The notes under the pieces were generated by a model, which saw nothing but the letters and a program-made list of their open reading frames with translations, was not told the DNA's origin and searched no databases. From Amycolatopsis pittospori (GTDB lineage Bacteria > Actinomycetota > Actinomycetes > Mycobacteriales > Pseudonocardiaceae), in the NCBI RefSeq assembly GCF_013870525.1, contig NZ_JACBXD010000044.1:1-64000 (forward strand): a stretch of 64,000 nt of DNA. The letters run 5' to 3'. Position numbers and translations under genes: made by a program. Positions 27,647 through 36,879 of the stretch are shown here, in pieces (within the stretch, counting starts at the first letter, position 1; every line of letters starts with the position of its first letter).

Positions 27647-29620
27647 TCAGGGACGGCGGCGCCAGACCAGCCTGGTGACCGCGCCCGCCACCGAGGCGAG
27701 CGGAGCCTTCCGTGGCAGGCCACGGGATTCCGGCGCGGACTCCGGCATCACCCGGTAGACGAGGTGCGCGACGAACCGCGTCGTCTTGGGTGCGACGAGC
27801 GTCACCAATTCGGCGGCCTTGCCTTCGGGCAGGTTCAGGATCTCCGGTCGCTCTTCGAGTGCCTTGACGACGAGTCCGGCGGCGCGCTCGGGCGAACTCG
27901 CCGGCATGCCGCGATAGGAGTTCGTCGCCGCGATCATGTCGGTGCGCACCAGGGGCATCCGCACCGAGGTGAAGGTGATCCCGTCGGAAAGCGTTTCCCT
28001 TCCGGCGGTCAGCCCGAACTCCTCCAGCGCGGCCTTCGAAGCCAGGTAAGCGGAAAACCGCGGTGTGTCGGTCTGCAGTCCTTGCGTGGTCACGTTGACG
28101 ACGTGGCCGAAGCCGCGTTCGGTCATCGACGGCAGCAGGCCGAGGATGAGCCGCACCGGTCCGAAGTAGTTGATCGCCATGGTGCGTTCGAAGTCGTGGA
28201 ACCGTTCGGTGGACAGCGAAAGCGAGCGGCGGATCGAGCGGCCCGCGTTGTTGACCAGCATGTCGACGGCGTCGTGCGCGGCGAGGACGTCCTTGACCAG
28301 CGCGTCGACGGCGCCACCGTCGGTGAGGTCGCACGGGTACGCGGACGCCTTCCCGCCCGCCGCGGCGATCTGTTCACGGACCTCTTCGAGTTCGTCGGCC
28401 CGCCTGGCCACGAGGATCACCTCGCCGCCCTTCGCGGCGACGGCCAGCGCTGACGCGCGCCCGATGCCCGAGGAGGCGCCGGTGATCAGCACCTTGCGGC
28501 CGCTCAACGGTTCCGGCCCCGGACGACGGCGGCCGCGATCGGGGTCCAGGTGTTCTAGCCAGTACCGGTACAGCGGACCGGCGTACTCCTTCAACGGGGG
28601 CAGGGAGATCCCGCTGCCTTCGAGGGCCGCCGTGGTCGCGCTGGTGTCGAAGTCGACCTCCATGCTCAGATGCGGCAGGACTTCGAGCGGGATGCCCAGT
28701 TCCTTCAGTACCGCCGCGCGGGCCGAACGTCCGCCCGGGACGCGGTCGAACCCTGCCGCGGCGGACCTCGCCAGGCGGGTTCCGGCGCGCTTCAGCGCTC
28801 CGGACGGCCGCGAGGGAAGGACGGCGGAGATCTTCGGCGCGCCCGCGACGCGCGCGAAGGCGTTGTAGACCTCGTGCAGCGGCTGGGGGCGCGGCGACGC
28901 GAGGTGATAGGTGCTGCCGCTCGGCGCCTCGGCGTGCATCAGGTGCTCGATCGCTTCGACGACGTAATCGACCGGGACGAGGTTCGTCGCGCCGAGATCC
29001 GGCGCGGCCAGCGGGAGACGGCGGGGCAGCGCGGCGAGCCGCGAGATCGCGGGGAGGAAGTAGTACGGGCCGTCGATCTTGTCCATCTCGCCGGTGCGCG
29101 AATCACCGGCGACGGCGGACGGCCGGTACACCCGGTACGGCGTCTTCCCGTGACGGCGCACGAGCTTCTCGGCCTCGAACTTCGTCGCGTGGTACGGCGA
29201 CGCGAAGCCTTGGCCGAGGTCGAAATCGGCTTCGGTGAAACGGCCGGCGTACTGCCCGGCCACCGCGATGGAGGAGACGTGGTGCAGGATCCCGGCGTTC
29301 GCCGCGGCGGCGAACTCCAGGACGTTGCGGGTGCCGTCGACGTTGGCCGCGCGGTTGGCCGCTTCGTCCGCGGTCAGGTCGTAGATCGCGCCGAGGTGCA
29401 CGACGTGGTCGAGGGGTCCCACTTTGGCCGGGTCGACGCCCAGCGTGGGTTCGGTCAAATCGCCGGTGACGGGAACGAGCTTCTCGTGGCTCGGGAGCTT
29501 CCCGCGTGAGGTCTCCCTCACGAGTACCTGGACGGCTACGGTCTCCGGACGCCGTAGTAGGCGCGCGACCAGGCGTTTTCCCAGAAAACCCGTCGCGCCC
29601 GTCACGAAGTAGGTGGTCAT
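27647..29620 (-). CDS. Two-domain reductase: NAD-dependent epimerase/reductase + SDR (AcrA1-like)
   Basis: 657 residues. Residues 1 to ~350 form an extended SDR (TGATGFLGKRLVARLL, YHATKFEAEKLVR), like the terminal/fatty-acyl reductase and epimerase group. Residues ~370-657 are a classical SDR: LITGASSGIGRASA, NNAGRS, YLASK with the usual active-site Ser position occupied by Thr in NVTTQG. Mycobacterial AcrA1-type proteins have this same two-part layout and length and are assigned acyl-CoA reductase activity, so lipid aldehyde/alcohol formation is the best guess. Only one polypeptide spans both domains; no frameshift is seen. Confidence 0.75.
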   Translation of the reverse strand: MTTYFVTGATGFLGKRLVARLLRRPETVAVQVLVRETSRGKLPSHEKLVPVTGDLTEPTLGVDPAKVGPLDHVVHLGAIYDLTADEAANRAANVDGTRNVLEFAAAANAGILHHVSSIAVAGQYAGRFTEADFDLGQGFASPYHATKFEAEKLVRRHGKTPYRVYRPSAVAGDSRTGEMDKIDGPYYFLPAISRLAALPRRLPLAAPDLGATNLVPVDYVVEAIEHLMHAEAPSGSTYHLASPRPQPLHEVYNAFARVAGAPKISAVLPSRPSGALKRAGTRLARSAAAGFDRVPGGRSARAAVLKELGIPLEVLPHLSMEVDFDTSATTAALEGSGISLPPLKEYAGPLYRYWLEHLDPDRGRRRPGPEPLSGRKVLITGASSGIGRASALAVAAKGGEVILVARRADELEEVREQIAAAGGKASAYPCDLTDGGAVDALVKDVLAAHDAVDMLVNNAGRSIRRSLSLSTERFHDFERTMAINYFGPVRLILGLLPSMTERGFGHVVNVTTQGLQTDTPRFSAYLASKAALEEFGLTAGRETLSDGITFTSVRMPLVRTDMIAATNSYRGMPASSPERAAGLVVKALEERPEILNLPEGKAAELVTLVAPKTTRFVAHLVYRVMPESAPESRGLPRKAPLASVAGAVTRLVWRRRP

Positions 29621-29652
29621 GGCCGGCTCCTTCCGTAGTGAGCCGACTGTAA

Positions 29653-29668
29653 CCTACTCAGAAGTAGG
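29653..29668 (-). promoter_or_regulatory. Palindrome upstream of the two-domain reductase (candidate operator)
   Basis: CCTACT (29653-29658) and AGTAGG (29663-29668) form an inverted repeat with a 4-bp centre, 33 bp upstream of the reductase start. TetR-type operators often look like this, but no TetR gene is adjacent. Confidence 0.4.
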
Positions 29669-29679
29669 AACGGTAGTTG

Positions 29680-29913
29680 TCATTCACTGTGGTCCGGATG
29701 TTGTGCCACCGCGACCACGGCGTCGCGGAGTGCGGCGCGCAATCGCCCCACGTCCAGCGGCCCGAGTACGGCGGCCTCTCCGGGCGGCGCCACGAGCACG
29801 ATCTTGTCGCTGCTCACGAATACCGTCACGTCCCTGCGCCTGCCTGCCAGGTCCCGGCAGCCGACCGACCATTCGTCCCGGGGTGCCAAGGTCCTCATCC
29901 TTCCAGTGCTCAT
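29680..29913 (-). CDS. Small conserved-looking hypothetical protein
   Basis: 77 residues: RTLAPRDEWSVGCRDLAGRRRDVTVFVSSDKIVLVAPPGEAAVLGPLDVGRLRAALRDAV. It has a beta-rich centre followed by one helix and neither signal peptide nor membrane segment. The ATG at 29913 follows GGGAGAT. It lies upstream of the two-domain reductase gene on the same strand. I do not recognise the family. Codon third positions are GC-rich as in neighbouring genes, which supports coding. Confidence 0.55.
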   Translation of the reverse strand: MSTGRMRTLAPRDEWSVGCRDLAGRRRDVTVFVSSDKIVLVAPPGEAAVLGPLDVGRLRAALRDAVVAVAQHPDHSE

Positions 29914-30115
29914 GATCTCCCTTTCTCGTCCGTGGCTGGGACGGGGACCTTTCGGGGCCGTGACGCGGGTTACCCGACATTCCTACTGATGGGTTAACCG
30001 TGCCTGCTGATCGTGATCAACTTCCGCTCGCGCTAGTCCGGACGGGCTTCCGTAGCTGGGCGAGGCACCCCGATCGGGAGTAGCGTCCGCGAGAGAGCCT
30101 GCTTGGGAGGTCTTG

Positions 30116-31339
30116 ATGTCCGAACCCAGGAAGATCGTCATCGTCGGCGCCGGTCTCGCGGGAGCGACGGCCGCCGGGGCGCTGCGAGAGCGTGGCTACA
30201 CAGGGGAAATCCTGTTGCTCGGCAGCGATCGGCATCGCCCGTACGAATTACCGCCCTTGTCCAAAGGACTTCTGCTGGGCAATACCGATGAGCCCGATTG
30301 GGTGCACGAAGCGGGGTTCTACGAAGAGAAGGAAATCCAGCACAAGCCCGGGGCGACGGCGACCAGGATCGAACTGGGCTCCCGGCTCGTTCTCGACGAC
30401 GTGGGCGGTGAGTACCGGTTCGACAGGCTCGTACTGGCCACCGGCTCGCAGCCGCGCCCGCTCCCGGTGACCGGCGGCGACCTGCCCGGACTGCGGACCC
30501 TCCGCACCCTCGATGACGCGCTCGCGCTGCGTTCGGCGTTCAAGGACGCCGAACGGGTGGTGATCGTCGGCGCGGGCTGGATCGGGACCGAGGCCGCCGC
30601 GGCGGCGAGGGAACACGGCGCCGAGGTGACCGTGGTCGACCAGGTCGGCTCACCGCTGCTCGCGGTGCTGGGCGAGCAGGTGTCCGCGGTGTTCAAGGAC
30701 CTCCACGCCGAGCACGGCGTGAATTGGAGATTGGGTGACGGCGTCGCGGAGTTCACCGGAGGACTCGACGGCGTGACCGGTGTACGCCTGAAGAGTGGTG
30801 ACGAACTTCCGGCGGACGTCGTCCTGGTGGCCGTCGGCGCCGCGCCGCGGGTCGATCTCGCGCACGCCGCCGGTCTGGAACTGTCCGACGACGGCGGTGT
30901 CTGCGCCGACGCCGGACTGCGGACCGCCGCGCCCGACGTCTACGCGATCGGCGACATCGCCGCGCATTTCCATCCCCGCTACGGAAAACGCGTCCGCGTC
31001 GAGCACTGGTCGAACGCGAAGTGGCAGGGCCTGCACGTCGCCGGGAACCTGCTCGGGGAGAACGAGCCGTACCTGAAGAGCCCGTATTTCTTCTCGGATC
31101 AGTACGACCTGGGTTGCGAATACCGCGGACTCGCCGACCCCGAAACCGACGAACTCGTCGTCCGAGGGGATCTCGCGGCGCGGGACTTCACTGCTTTCTG
31201 GTTACGCGACGGCCAGGTCACCGCCGCCATGAACGTCAACCAGTGGGATGACGGCGACGCGTTGAAGGCGCTCGTCGACGGACGGGCCACGGTGACCGCG
31301 GATCAGCTGAGGACGGCCGAGCTCAAGACTTTGGGGTGA
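30116..31339 (+). CDS. FAD/NAD(P)-dependent oxidoreductase, ferredoxin-reductase type
   Basis: 407 residues, similar in layout to the reductase component of P450 or Rieske dioxygenase systems. FAD-binding GAGLAGATAAGALRERGY at the N-terminus, NAD-binding GAGWIGTEAAAAAREHGAEV in the middle, ATGSQPRPL and the second FAD motif VYAIGDIAA, then a C-terminal reductase domain with EHWSNAKWQG. ATG 30116 follows GGGAGG. No ferredoxin or oxygenase gene is adjacent, so its electron acceptor is encoded elsewhere. The next gene is convergent, with a long palindrome between the two. Confidence 0.88.
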   Translation: MSEPRKIVIVGAGLAGATAAGALRERGYTGEILLLGSDRHRPYELPPLSKGLLLGNTDEPDWVHEAGFYEEKEIQHKPGATATRIELGSRLVLDDVGGEYRFDRLVLATGSQPRPLPVTGGDLPGLRTLRTLDDALALRSAFKDAERVVIVGAGWIGTEAAAAAREHGAEVTVVDQVGSPLLAVLGEQVSAVFKDLHAEHGVNWRLGDGVAEFTGGLDGVTGVRLKSGDELPADVVLVAVGAAPRVDLAHAAGLELSDDGGVCADAGLRTAAPDVYAIGDIAAHFHPRYGKRVRVEHWSNAKWQGLHVAGNLLGENEPYLKSPYFFSDQYDLGCEYRGLADPETDELVVRGDLAARDFTAFWLRDGQVTAAMNVNQWDDGDALKALVDGRATVTADQLRTAELKTLG

Positions 31340-31350
31340 CTCTCCCCGGT

Positions 31351-31403
31351 GCTATGAACGGCCCGTTACTGGCAAAATTTGCAAGTAACGGGCCGTTCAT
31401 AGC
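31351..31403. repeat. Long perfect palindrome between convergent genes (family D)
   Basis: Perfect 20-bp arms, 31351-31370 (GCTATGAACGGCCC...) and 31384-31403, with a 13-nt AT-rich loop that itself contains GCAAAATTTGC. It lies 11 bp after one stop and 13 bp before the other, so it can act as a terminator for both strands. Confidence 0.75.
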
Positions 31404-31416
31404 AGCGCGCGAGGGC

Positions 31417-32661
31417 TTAAACCTCCTGAGCGACCAAGAGCCGCGAAGGCCTCGTCATGGTCGCGAAGGCCAGCAGGGCCAGAACGCCGAAGCCCGCCAT
31501 CGTGATCCCCATCGGGATCGCGGTGCCCGCGCCGCCGAGTCCGACCAGCGGCGTCGCCAGCCCGCCGACGACGAACTGCAGCACGCCCAGCAGCGCCGAC
31601 GCCGAACCGGCGGAGCGCGCCTGTTCGGCCAGCGCCAGCGAGCTCGCGTTCGGCGCCACCATGCCGATGCTCGACACCAGGATGAACAACGGGATCAGCA
31701 GTCCGACCAGGCTGAGGTCCATCGCGACCGCGGTCAGTACGCCGAATCCGGCGACGGCCGCGACGATCAGGCCGATGGTCAGCAGCTTCCGCTCCGGGAA
31801 GCGACCGACGATGCGGCCGTTCAGCTGGCCGACGAGCACGATGCCGATGCCGTTGAGGCCGAACACCAGGCTGTACGCCTGGGGGCTCAGGCCGTAGACG
31901 CCCTGCAGCGCGAAGGACGAGCCGGAGATGTAGGCGAACAGGCTGCCGAACATCAGACCGGAGGCCAGCGCGTAGCCGAGGAAGCTCCGGTCGCGGAGCA
32001 GGCTCGCGTAGGTCCGCATCACCGAACCGAAGCGCGCCGGCGTGCGGCGTTCCTCGGGCAGGGGCTCCGGCAGCAGGAAGAAGACGACGGCGAGCAGGAT
32101 CGCGCCGAACACGGTCAGGCAGACGAACACCCCGCGCCACGACGTCCAGTTCAGGATCTGGCCGCCGATGATCGGCGCCAGGATCGGGGCGAGCCCGTTG
32201 ACCAGCATGAGCAGCGAGAAGAACTTCGTCATCGCGGTACCGGAGTAGAGGTCGCGCACGGTCGCCCTGGCGATCACGATCCCGGCGGCGGCGCCGAAGG
32301 CCTGAACGCCTCGGGCGGCGATGAGCAGGTCGGCGCTCGGGGCGATGGCGCACAGCACCGAGCCGACCATGTAGAGCGCGAGACCGGCGACGAGCGGCTT
32401 GCGGCGGCCGATCGCGTCGGACAGCGGTCCGAGGATCAGCTGCCCGAGCGCGAGCCCGATGATGAACGCGCTCAGCGTCAGCTGGACGGTCGCGTCCGCG
32501 GCGCGGAGTTCGCCGGCCATCTGCGGCAGCGCGGGCAGGTACATGTCGATGGACAGGGGCCCGAAGGCGGACAGGCCGCCGAGGATCAGGACGAAGCGGG
32601 CGCGTCCGGTGGTGATCGGTCGCGCGACGGGTTCTTCCACTCGCTCGGGCGCGATGGTCAT
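31417..32661 (-). CDS. MFS multidrug efflux transporter, Bcr/CflA family
   Basis: 414 residues with 12 predicted transmembrane helices. The first helix reads FVLILGGLSAFGPLSIDMYLPALPQM, the signature of Bcr/CflA drug-proton antiporters (the Asp in SIDMYLP is essential in the family). The loop between helices 2 and 3 carries GPLSDAIGRRKPL. ATG 32661 is chosen since GGAAGGA lies 6 nt upstream; an in-frame start 81 bp further up has no ribosome site. It probably exports drugs such as bicyclomycin- or chloramphenicol-type compounds or a metabolite. It is divergent from the fucose locus. Confidence 0.88.
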   Translation of the reverse strand: MTIAPERVEEPVARPITTGRARFVLILGGLSAFGPLSIDMYLPALPQMAGELRAADATVQLTLSAFIIGLALGQLILGPLSDAIGRRKPLVAGLALYMVGSVLCAIAPSADLLIAARGVQAFGAAAGIVIARATVRDLYSGTAMTKFFSLLMLVNGLAPILAPIIGGQILNWTSWRGVFVCLTVFGAILLAVVFFLLPEPLPEERRTPARFGSVMRTYASLLRDRSFLGYALASGLMFGSLFAYISGSSFALQGVYGLSPQAYSLVFGLNGIGIVLVGQLNGRIVGRFPERKLLTIGLIVAAVAGFGVLTAVAMDLSLVGLLIPLFILVSSIGMVAPNASSLALAEQARSAGSASALLGVLQFVVGGLATPLVGLGGAGTAIPMGITMAGFGVLALLAFATMTRPSRLLVAQEV

Positions 32662-32731
32662 GCTCGTTCCTTCCCCAGTCATGGTTCCGCGAGGAACAAC
32701 TTGCTTAGAGTAGGTAACTATTCCCGCTGTG

Positions 32732-32759
32732 AGTCTTGCCACCCAGGTTTCGCAAGACT
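32732..32759. promoter_or_regulatory. Inverted repeat in the MFS/fucose divergent promoter region
   Basis: AGTCTTGC (32732-32739) and GCAAGACT (32752-32759) are perfect 8-bp arms 20 bp apart centre to centre, about two helical turns. It may be an operator for the MFS gene. No regulator is adjacent. Confidence 0.4.
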
Positions 32760-32823
32760 GATCCGATCAATTTTCGAGACAAATCCGGGTGAGCTCTAGA
32801 TCTGGTCGAAGGTCGTCAGGTAT

Positions 32824-32834
32824 ACATCGGATGT
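32824..32834 (+). promoter_or_regulatory. Candidate operator of the fucose-locus regulator (site 1)
   Basis: ACATC-G-GATGT is a perfect 11-bp palindrome 57 bp before the first catabolic gene. Its right part, CGGATGT followed by nTG, recurs in the promoter region between the FadR-type regulator and the mutarotase gene (40234-40240), 7.4 kb away in the same locus. Confidence 0.5.
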
Positions 32835-32891
32835 CTGTTCGTTGCTGTTGGAGCCGTTGATTCTTGACGGTTCGGCCGGAAGGGAAAATCC

Positions 32892-33752
32892 GTGCAGCTG
32901 TTGCGTCTCGGGGAGCCGGGAAGTGAGCGTCCGTTCGTACGTGCCGGGGATGGCACGCTGCGCGACCTCGCGGGACTGACCGCCGACATCGATGGCAGCT
33001 TCTTCGCGGGCGACGGTGTCGCCAAGGTCGCGGCCGCGCTGGCCGCCGGTGAGCTGCCCGAAGCCGGTCCGGAATTCGCCGCCGCCAGGGTCGGTTCGCC
33101 GATCGCGCGGCCGGGCAAGGTCGTCTGCATCGGTCTCAACTACCGGCAGCACGCGGAGGAGTCCGGTGCCGCCGTGCCGACCGAGCCGGTCGTCTTCATG
33201 AAGGCGTCCGACGTCGTCGTCGGCCCGGACGACGACGTGCTCGTGCCGCGGAACTCGACCAAGACCGACTGGGAGGTCGAGCTCGGCGTCGTCATCGGCA
33301 AGACCGCGCGGTACCTCGAAAGCGTCGAAGAAGCCCTCGAGTACGTCGCCGGGTACACCGTTTCGAACGACGTCTCCGAGCGCGAGTTCCAGCTCGAACG
33401 CGGCGGCCAGTGGGACAAGGGCAAGTCGTGCGAGAACTTCAACCCGCTCGGCCCGTGGCTGGTCACCGCCGACGAGGTGCCCGACCCGCAGGACCTCGGC
33501 CTGCGGCTGTGGGTCAACGGAGAGAAGAAACAGGACTCGTCGACCAAGGACATGGTCTTCACGGTCGCCGAGATCGTGCACTATCTGAGTCGGTTCATGG
33601 TGCTGCGCCCGGGAGACCTCATCAACACCGGTACTCCGCAGGGCGTCGCGCTCGGCCGGCCCGAGCCCAAGCCGTACCTGCGGGAAGGTGACGTCATCGA
33701 GCTCGAGATCGACGGCCTCGGCCGCCAGCGTCAGACCGCGAGGCAGGCGTGA
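32892..33752 (+). CDS. Fumarylacetoacetate hydrolase-family protein, probable 2,4-diketo-3-deoxy-L-fuconate hydrolase
   Basis: 286 residues with the FAH fold. Metal-binding and catalytic segments are [58 protein letters not shown] and [16 protein letters not shown]-family enzymes hydrolyse C-C bonds of diketo acids. The surrounding dehydratase, SDR, lactonase and dehydrogenase point to cleavage of 2,4-diketo-3-deoxy-L-fuconate to pyruvate and L-lactate, the last step of the oxidative L-fucose pathway known from Xanthomonas and Burkholderia. GTG 32892 follows GGAAGGG. It overlaps the dehydratase start (TGATG). Confidence 0.85.
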   Translation: MQLLRLGEPGSERPFVRAGDGTLRDLAGLTADIDGSFFAGDGVAKVAAALAAGELPEAGPEFAAARVGSPIARPGKVVCIGLNYRQHAEESGAAVPTEPVVFMKASDVVVGPDDDVLVPRNSTKTDWEVELGVVIGKTARYLESVEEALEYVAGYTVSNDVSEREFQLERGGQWDKGKSCENFNPLGPWLVTADEVPDPQDLGLRLWVNGEKKQDSSTKDMVFTVAEIVHYLSRFMVLRPGDLINTGTPQGVALGRPEPKPYLREGDVIELEIDGLGRQRQTARQA

Positions 33753-35056
33753 TGGCCAAGATCGTGGGCATGGAGGTGCTCGACGTCCGGTTCCCCACTT
33801 CGCGGGAGCTGGACGGTTCGGACGCCATGAACCCGGACCCGGACTACTCGGCCGCGTACGTCGTCCTCCACACCGACGGCGGCCCCGACGGATACGGGCT
33901 CGCCTTCACCATCGGACGCGGTAACGACGTCCAGGCCGCGGCCATCCGCGCGCTCGAACCGCATGTCGTCGGCCGGGACGTCCCCACGGACGCGGCCGCG
34001 CTCGGCGATCTGTCGAGGGCACTGGTCGGCGACTCGCAACTGCGGTGGCTCGGCCCGGAAAAGGGCGTCGCGCATATGGCGATCGGCGCGGTCGTCAACG
34101 CCGCCTGGGATCTCGCCGCCCGTATCGCCGGACTGCCGGTCTGGCGCTTCGCGGCCGAGATGTCGCCCGAGGACCTGGTCTCCCTCGTCGACTTCCGCTA
34201 CCTCTCCGACGCTTTGACGGAGGAGGAGGCGCTGGAGATCCTCCGTGCCGCCGAACCCGGCCGTGCGGAGCGGATCGCCCGGATCGAGCGCGACGGGTAC
34301 CGCGCGTACAGCACTTCCCCCGGCTGGCTCGGCTACTCGGACGCGAAACTCGTCCGCCTCGCCGAGCAGGCGGTCGCCGACGGCTTCGAGATGATCAAGC
34401 TGAAGGTCGGCGGCAACCTGGAGGACGACGTCCGCCGGATGAAGCTCGCCCGCGAGACCGTCGGCACCGGCATCCGCGTCGCCGTCGACGCGAACCAGCG
34501 CTGGGACGTCTCGGCCGCGATCACCTGGATGACCGCGCTCGCGCCGTACGACCCGTACTGGATCGAGGAGCCGACCTCGCCGGACGACGTGCTCGGGCAC
34601 GCCGCGATCGCCAAGGCCCTTTCCCCGATCCGCGTGGCCACCGGCGAGCACGTCCAGAACCGCGTGGTGTTCAAGCAGTTGCTGCAGGCGGACGCGATCT
34701 CGGTGCTGCAACTGGACGCCGCCCGGGTCGGCGGGTTCAACGAGAACCTGGCGATCCTGTTGCTGTCGGCCAAGTTCGGCGTCCCGGTATGCCCGCACGC
34801 CGGCGGTGTGGGGCTGTGCGAACTCGTCCGGCACCTGTCCATGTTCGACTTCGTGGCGGTGTCCGGCTCGGACGTCGACCGGTCCATCGAATGGGTCGAC
34901 CACCTCCACGAGCACTTCACGGATCCGGCCGTCGTGGCCGACGGGCGGTATCTCGCCCCGTCCGCGCCGGGGTTCTCCGCGCGGATGCACGACGCGACCC
35001 TGCGCCGGTTCCGGTTCCCCGACGGTCCAGAGTGGACGGAGACTGCAAGTGAGTGA
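33752..35056 (+). CDS. Enolase-superfamily dehydratase, probable L-fuconate dehydratase
   Basis: 434 residues, mandelate-racemase subgroup. Catalytic set seen: Lys216/Lys218 (KLKVGG), Asp246 and Asn248 (VDANQRWD), Glu272 (WIEEP), Glu299 (GEHVQN) and His349 (CPHAGG). Spacing matches characterised L-fuconate dehydratases almost residue for residue (their K/D/E/E/H set is offset by two), and the long N-terminal region fits this family rather than smaller racemases. It removes water from L-fuconate to give 2-keto-3-deoxy-L-fuconate. ATG 33752 overlaps the upstream stop. Confidence 0.88.
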   Translation: MAKIVGMEVLDVRFPTSRELDGSDAMNPDPDYSAAYVVLHTDGGPDGYGLAFTIGRGNDVQAAAIRALEPHVVGRDVPTDAAALGDLSRALVGDSQLRWLGPEKGVAHMAIGAVVNAAWDLAARIAGLPVWRFAAEMSPEDLVSLVDFRYLSDALTEEEALEILRAAEPGRAERIARIERDGYRAYSTSPGWLGYSDAKLVRLAEQAVADGFEMIKLKVGGNLEDDVRRMKLARETVGTGIRVAVDANQRWDVSAAITWMTALAPYDPYWIEEPTSPDDVLGHAAIAKALSPIRVATGEHVQNRVVFKQLLQADAISVLQLDAARVGGFNENLAILLLSAKFGVPVCPHAGGVGLCELVRHLSMFDFVAVSGSDVDRSIEWVDHLHEHFTDPAVVADGRYLAPSAPGFSARMHDATLRRFRFPDGPEWTETASE

Positions 35057-35807
35057 ATTCGAAGGCCTCGTCGCCGCCGTCACCGGTGGCGCGTCCGGGA
35101 TCGGCCGGGCCGCCGCCGAACTGCTCGCCGCTCGCGGGGCGACGGTCGCGGTGCTCGACCTGAAGCCGGACGACCTCCCCGAGGGCTTCACCGGATTCCG
35201 GTGCGACGTCGGCTCCGACGACGAAGTGCGTTCGGCGATCGAATCCGTCGTCGAACGCTTCGGCAGGCTCGACATCCTCGTCAACAACGCCGGTATCGGC
35301 GCGCAGGGCGACGTCACCGCCAACGACGACGACGAATGGCACCGAGTGCTCGACGTCAACGTCGTCGGCATGGTGCGGCTCGCGCGGGCCGCGTTGCCGC
35401 ATCTGAAGAAATCGCCGTCGGCCGCGATCGTCAACACCTGCTCGATCGCGGCGTGGGCGGGCCTGCCCAACCGCGCGCTGTACTCGGCCAGCAAGGGCGC
35501 GGTGCTCTCGCTGACGCTGGCGATGGCGACCGACCACCTCGCCGACGAGATCCGGGTCAACTGCGTCTGCCCTGGCACCGCGGACACCCCGTGGGTCGGC
35601 AGGCTGCTCGACTCGGCGGGCGATCCGGCCGCCGAGCGGGCCGCGCTGGCCGCCCGGCAGCCGATGGGCAGGCTGGTCACCGCGGACGAGGTCGCGAACG
35701 CGATCGTGTACCTCGCCAGTCCGCTTTCGGCTTCGACCACCGGCACGGCGCTCGCCGTGGACGGCGGTATGTACGGGCTGCGCCCGCGCGGCCCGGTCCA
35801 GAAGTAG
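35049..35807 (+). CDS. SDR, probable 2-keto-3-deoxy-L-fuconate dehydrogenase
   Basis: 252 residues, classical [17 protein letters not shown] cofactor loop, DLKPDD (Asp suggests NAD preference), NNAGIG, catalytic Ser132, Tyr145 and Lys149 (YSASKGA). It overlaps the dehydratase by 8 bp, GTG 35049 being internal to the upstream reading frame end. In context it oxidises the C4 hydroxyl of 2-keto-3-deoxy-L-fuconate to the 2,4-diketo acid for the FAH-type hydrolase. Substrate assignment rests on operon position, since SDRs are not readable for substrate. Confidence 0.85.
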   Translation: MSEFEGLVAAVTGGASGIGRAAAELLAARGATVAVLDLKPDDLPEGFTGFRCDVGSDDEVRSAIESVVERFGRLDILVNNAGIGAQGDVTANDDDEWHRVLDVNVVGMVRLARAALPHLKKSPSAAIVNTCSIAAWAGLPNRALYSASKGAVLSLTLAMATDHLADEIRVNCVCPGTADTPWVGRLLDSAGDPAAERAALAARQPMGRLVTADEVANAIVYLASPLSASTTGTALAVDGGMYGLRPRGPVQK

Positions 35808-35835
35808 GTTCCCCGCTGTCATCAAGGAGGATGCG

Positions 35836-36879
35836 GTGCGTACGAGGGTGATCAAGGTGGCCGCCGCGGCCACCGCGCTCGGGCTGGCCCTGTCGGCCTG
35901 TGGGTCCACGAAGGACAACGCGCCCACGGCGGGTGGCGGCGGGGCCCAGGGCGGCAAGGTCGGGGCGACGATCCCGTTGCTGACTTCGCCGTTCTGGCAG
36001 GCCTACAACAACTACGTGCCGCTAAAGGCGAAGGAGCAAGGCGTCGACGCGCTGCCCACGGTCAACGCGGACAGTGACTCGGCGAAGCAGATCACCGACG
36101 TCAACACCCTGCTCAACCAGGGCGTCAAGGGTCTCGTCGTGACGCCGATCGACTCCGCCGCGGTGGTCGCGGGGCTGAAGGCCGCGGAGAACAAGGGCGT
36201 CCCGGTGATCGCCGTCGACGTCGCGCCGGAGAGCGGCAAGGTCGCGATGGTGGTGCGCGCGGACAACAAGGCGTACGGCACCAAGGCCTGCGAGGCGATC
36301 GGCGCGAAGGTCACGTCCGGCAAGGTCGTGCAGGTCATGGGCGACCTCGCCTCGGTCAACGGACGCGACCGCTCCGAGGCCTTCCGGCAGTGCATGAAGA
36401 CGAAGTTCCCCGGCGTCCAGGTGCTGGAGATCGCCGCCGAGTGGAAGGCGGACAAGGCGTCGTCCGGTCTGGACAGCCTGCTGACCGCCAACCCGGACAT
36501 CAAGGCCGTCTACATGCAGGCGGGCGGCGTCTACCTCGCGCCGACACAGCAGGCACTCAAGCGCAAGAACCTCTACTTCCCGGTCGGCGACCCGAAACAC
36601 GTGGTGCTGGTCAGCAACGACGGGATCCCGCAGGAACTCGCCGCGATCCGCGCGGGCGAACTCGACGCGACCGTCTCCCAGCCCGCCGACGACTACGCCA
36701 AGTTCGGCATGTACTGGATCAAGAAGGCGATGGCGGGGGAGACCTTCAAGGCCGGGCCGACCGATCACGGCAGCACCGTCGTCGAGGTCCGGCCCGGGAT
36801 CCTGGAAGACCAGTTGCCCGCGCCCGTGGTCACCAAGGACAACGTGGACGACAAGGCCCTCTGGGGGAACAACCTGTGA
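35836..36879 (+). CDS. Sugar ABC transporter substrate-binding lipoprotein (RbsB-like)
   Basis: 347 residues. Signal peptide with lipobox LSAC, lipidated Cys22 (GLALSACGSTKD). The mature protein is a periplasmic-binding protein of the pentose/hexose type I fold: VGATIPLLTSPFWQAY, QGVKGLVVTPIDSAAV, GVPVIAVDV, DLASVNGRDRSEAFRQC. It captures the sugar outside the membrane for the ATPase and permease that follow. GTG 35836 follows AAGGAGG. The ligand is inferred to be L-fucose or a close relative from the neighbouring enzymes. Confidence 0.9.
   Translation: MRTRVIKVAAAATALGLALSACGSTKDNAPTAGGGGAQGGKVGATIPLLTSPFWQAYNNYVPLKAKEQGVDALPTVNADSDSAKQITDVNTLLNQGVKGLVVTPIDSAAVVAGLKAAENKGVPVIAVDVAPESGKVAMVVRADNKAYGTKACEAIGAKVTSGKVVQVMGDLASVNGRDRSEAFRQCMKTKFPGVQVLEIAAEWKADKASSGLDSLLTANPDIKAVYMQAGGVYLAPTQQALKRKNLYFPVGDPKHVVLVSNDGIPQELAAIRAGELDATVSQPADDYAKFGMYWIKKAMAGETFKAGPTDHGSTVVEVRPGILEDQLPAPVVTKDNVDDKALWGNNL

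Noticed and set aside
31336-32799. Plus-strand frame opposite the MFS transporter (about 487 codons)
   Set aside because: Low-complexity Gln/Arg/Asp/Glu-rich translation antisense to a clear 12-helix transporter.
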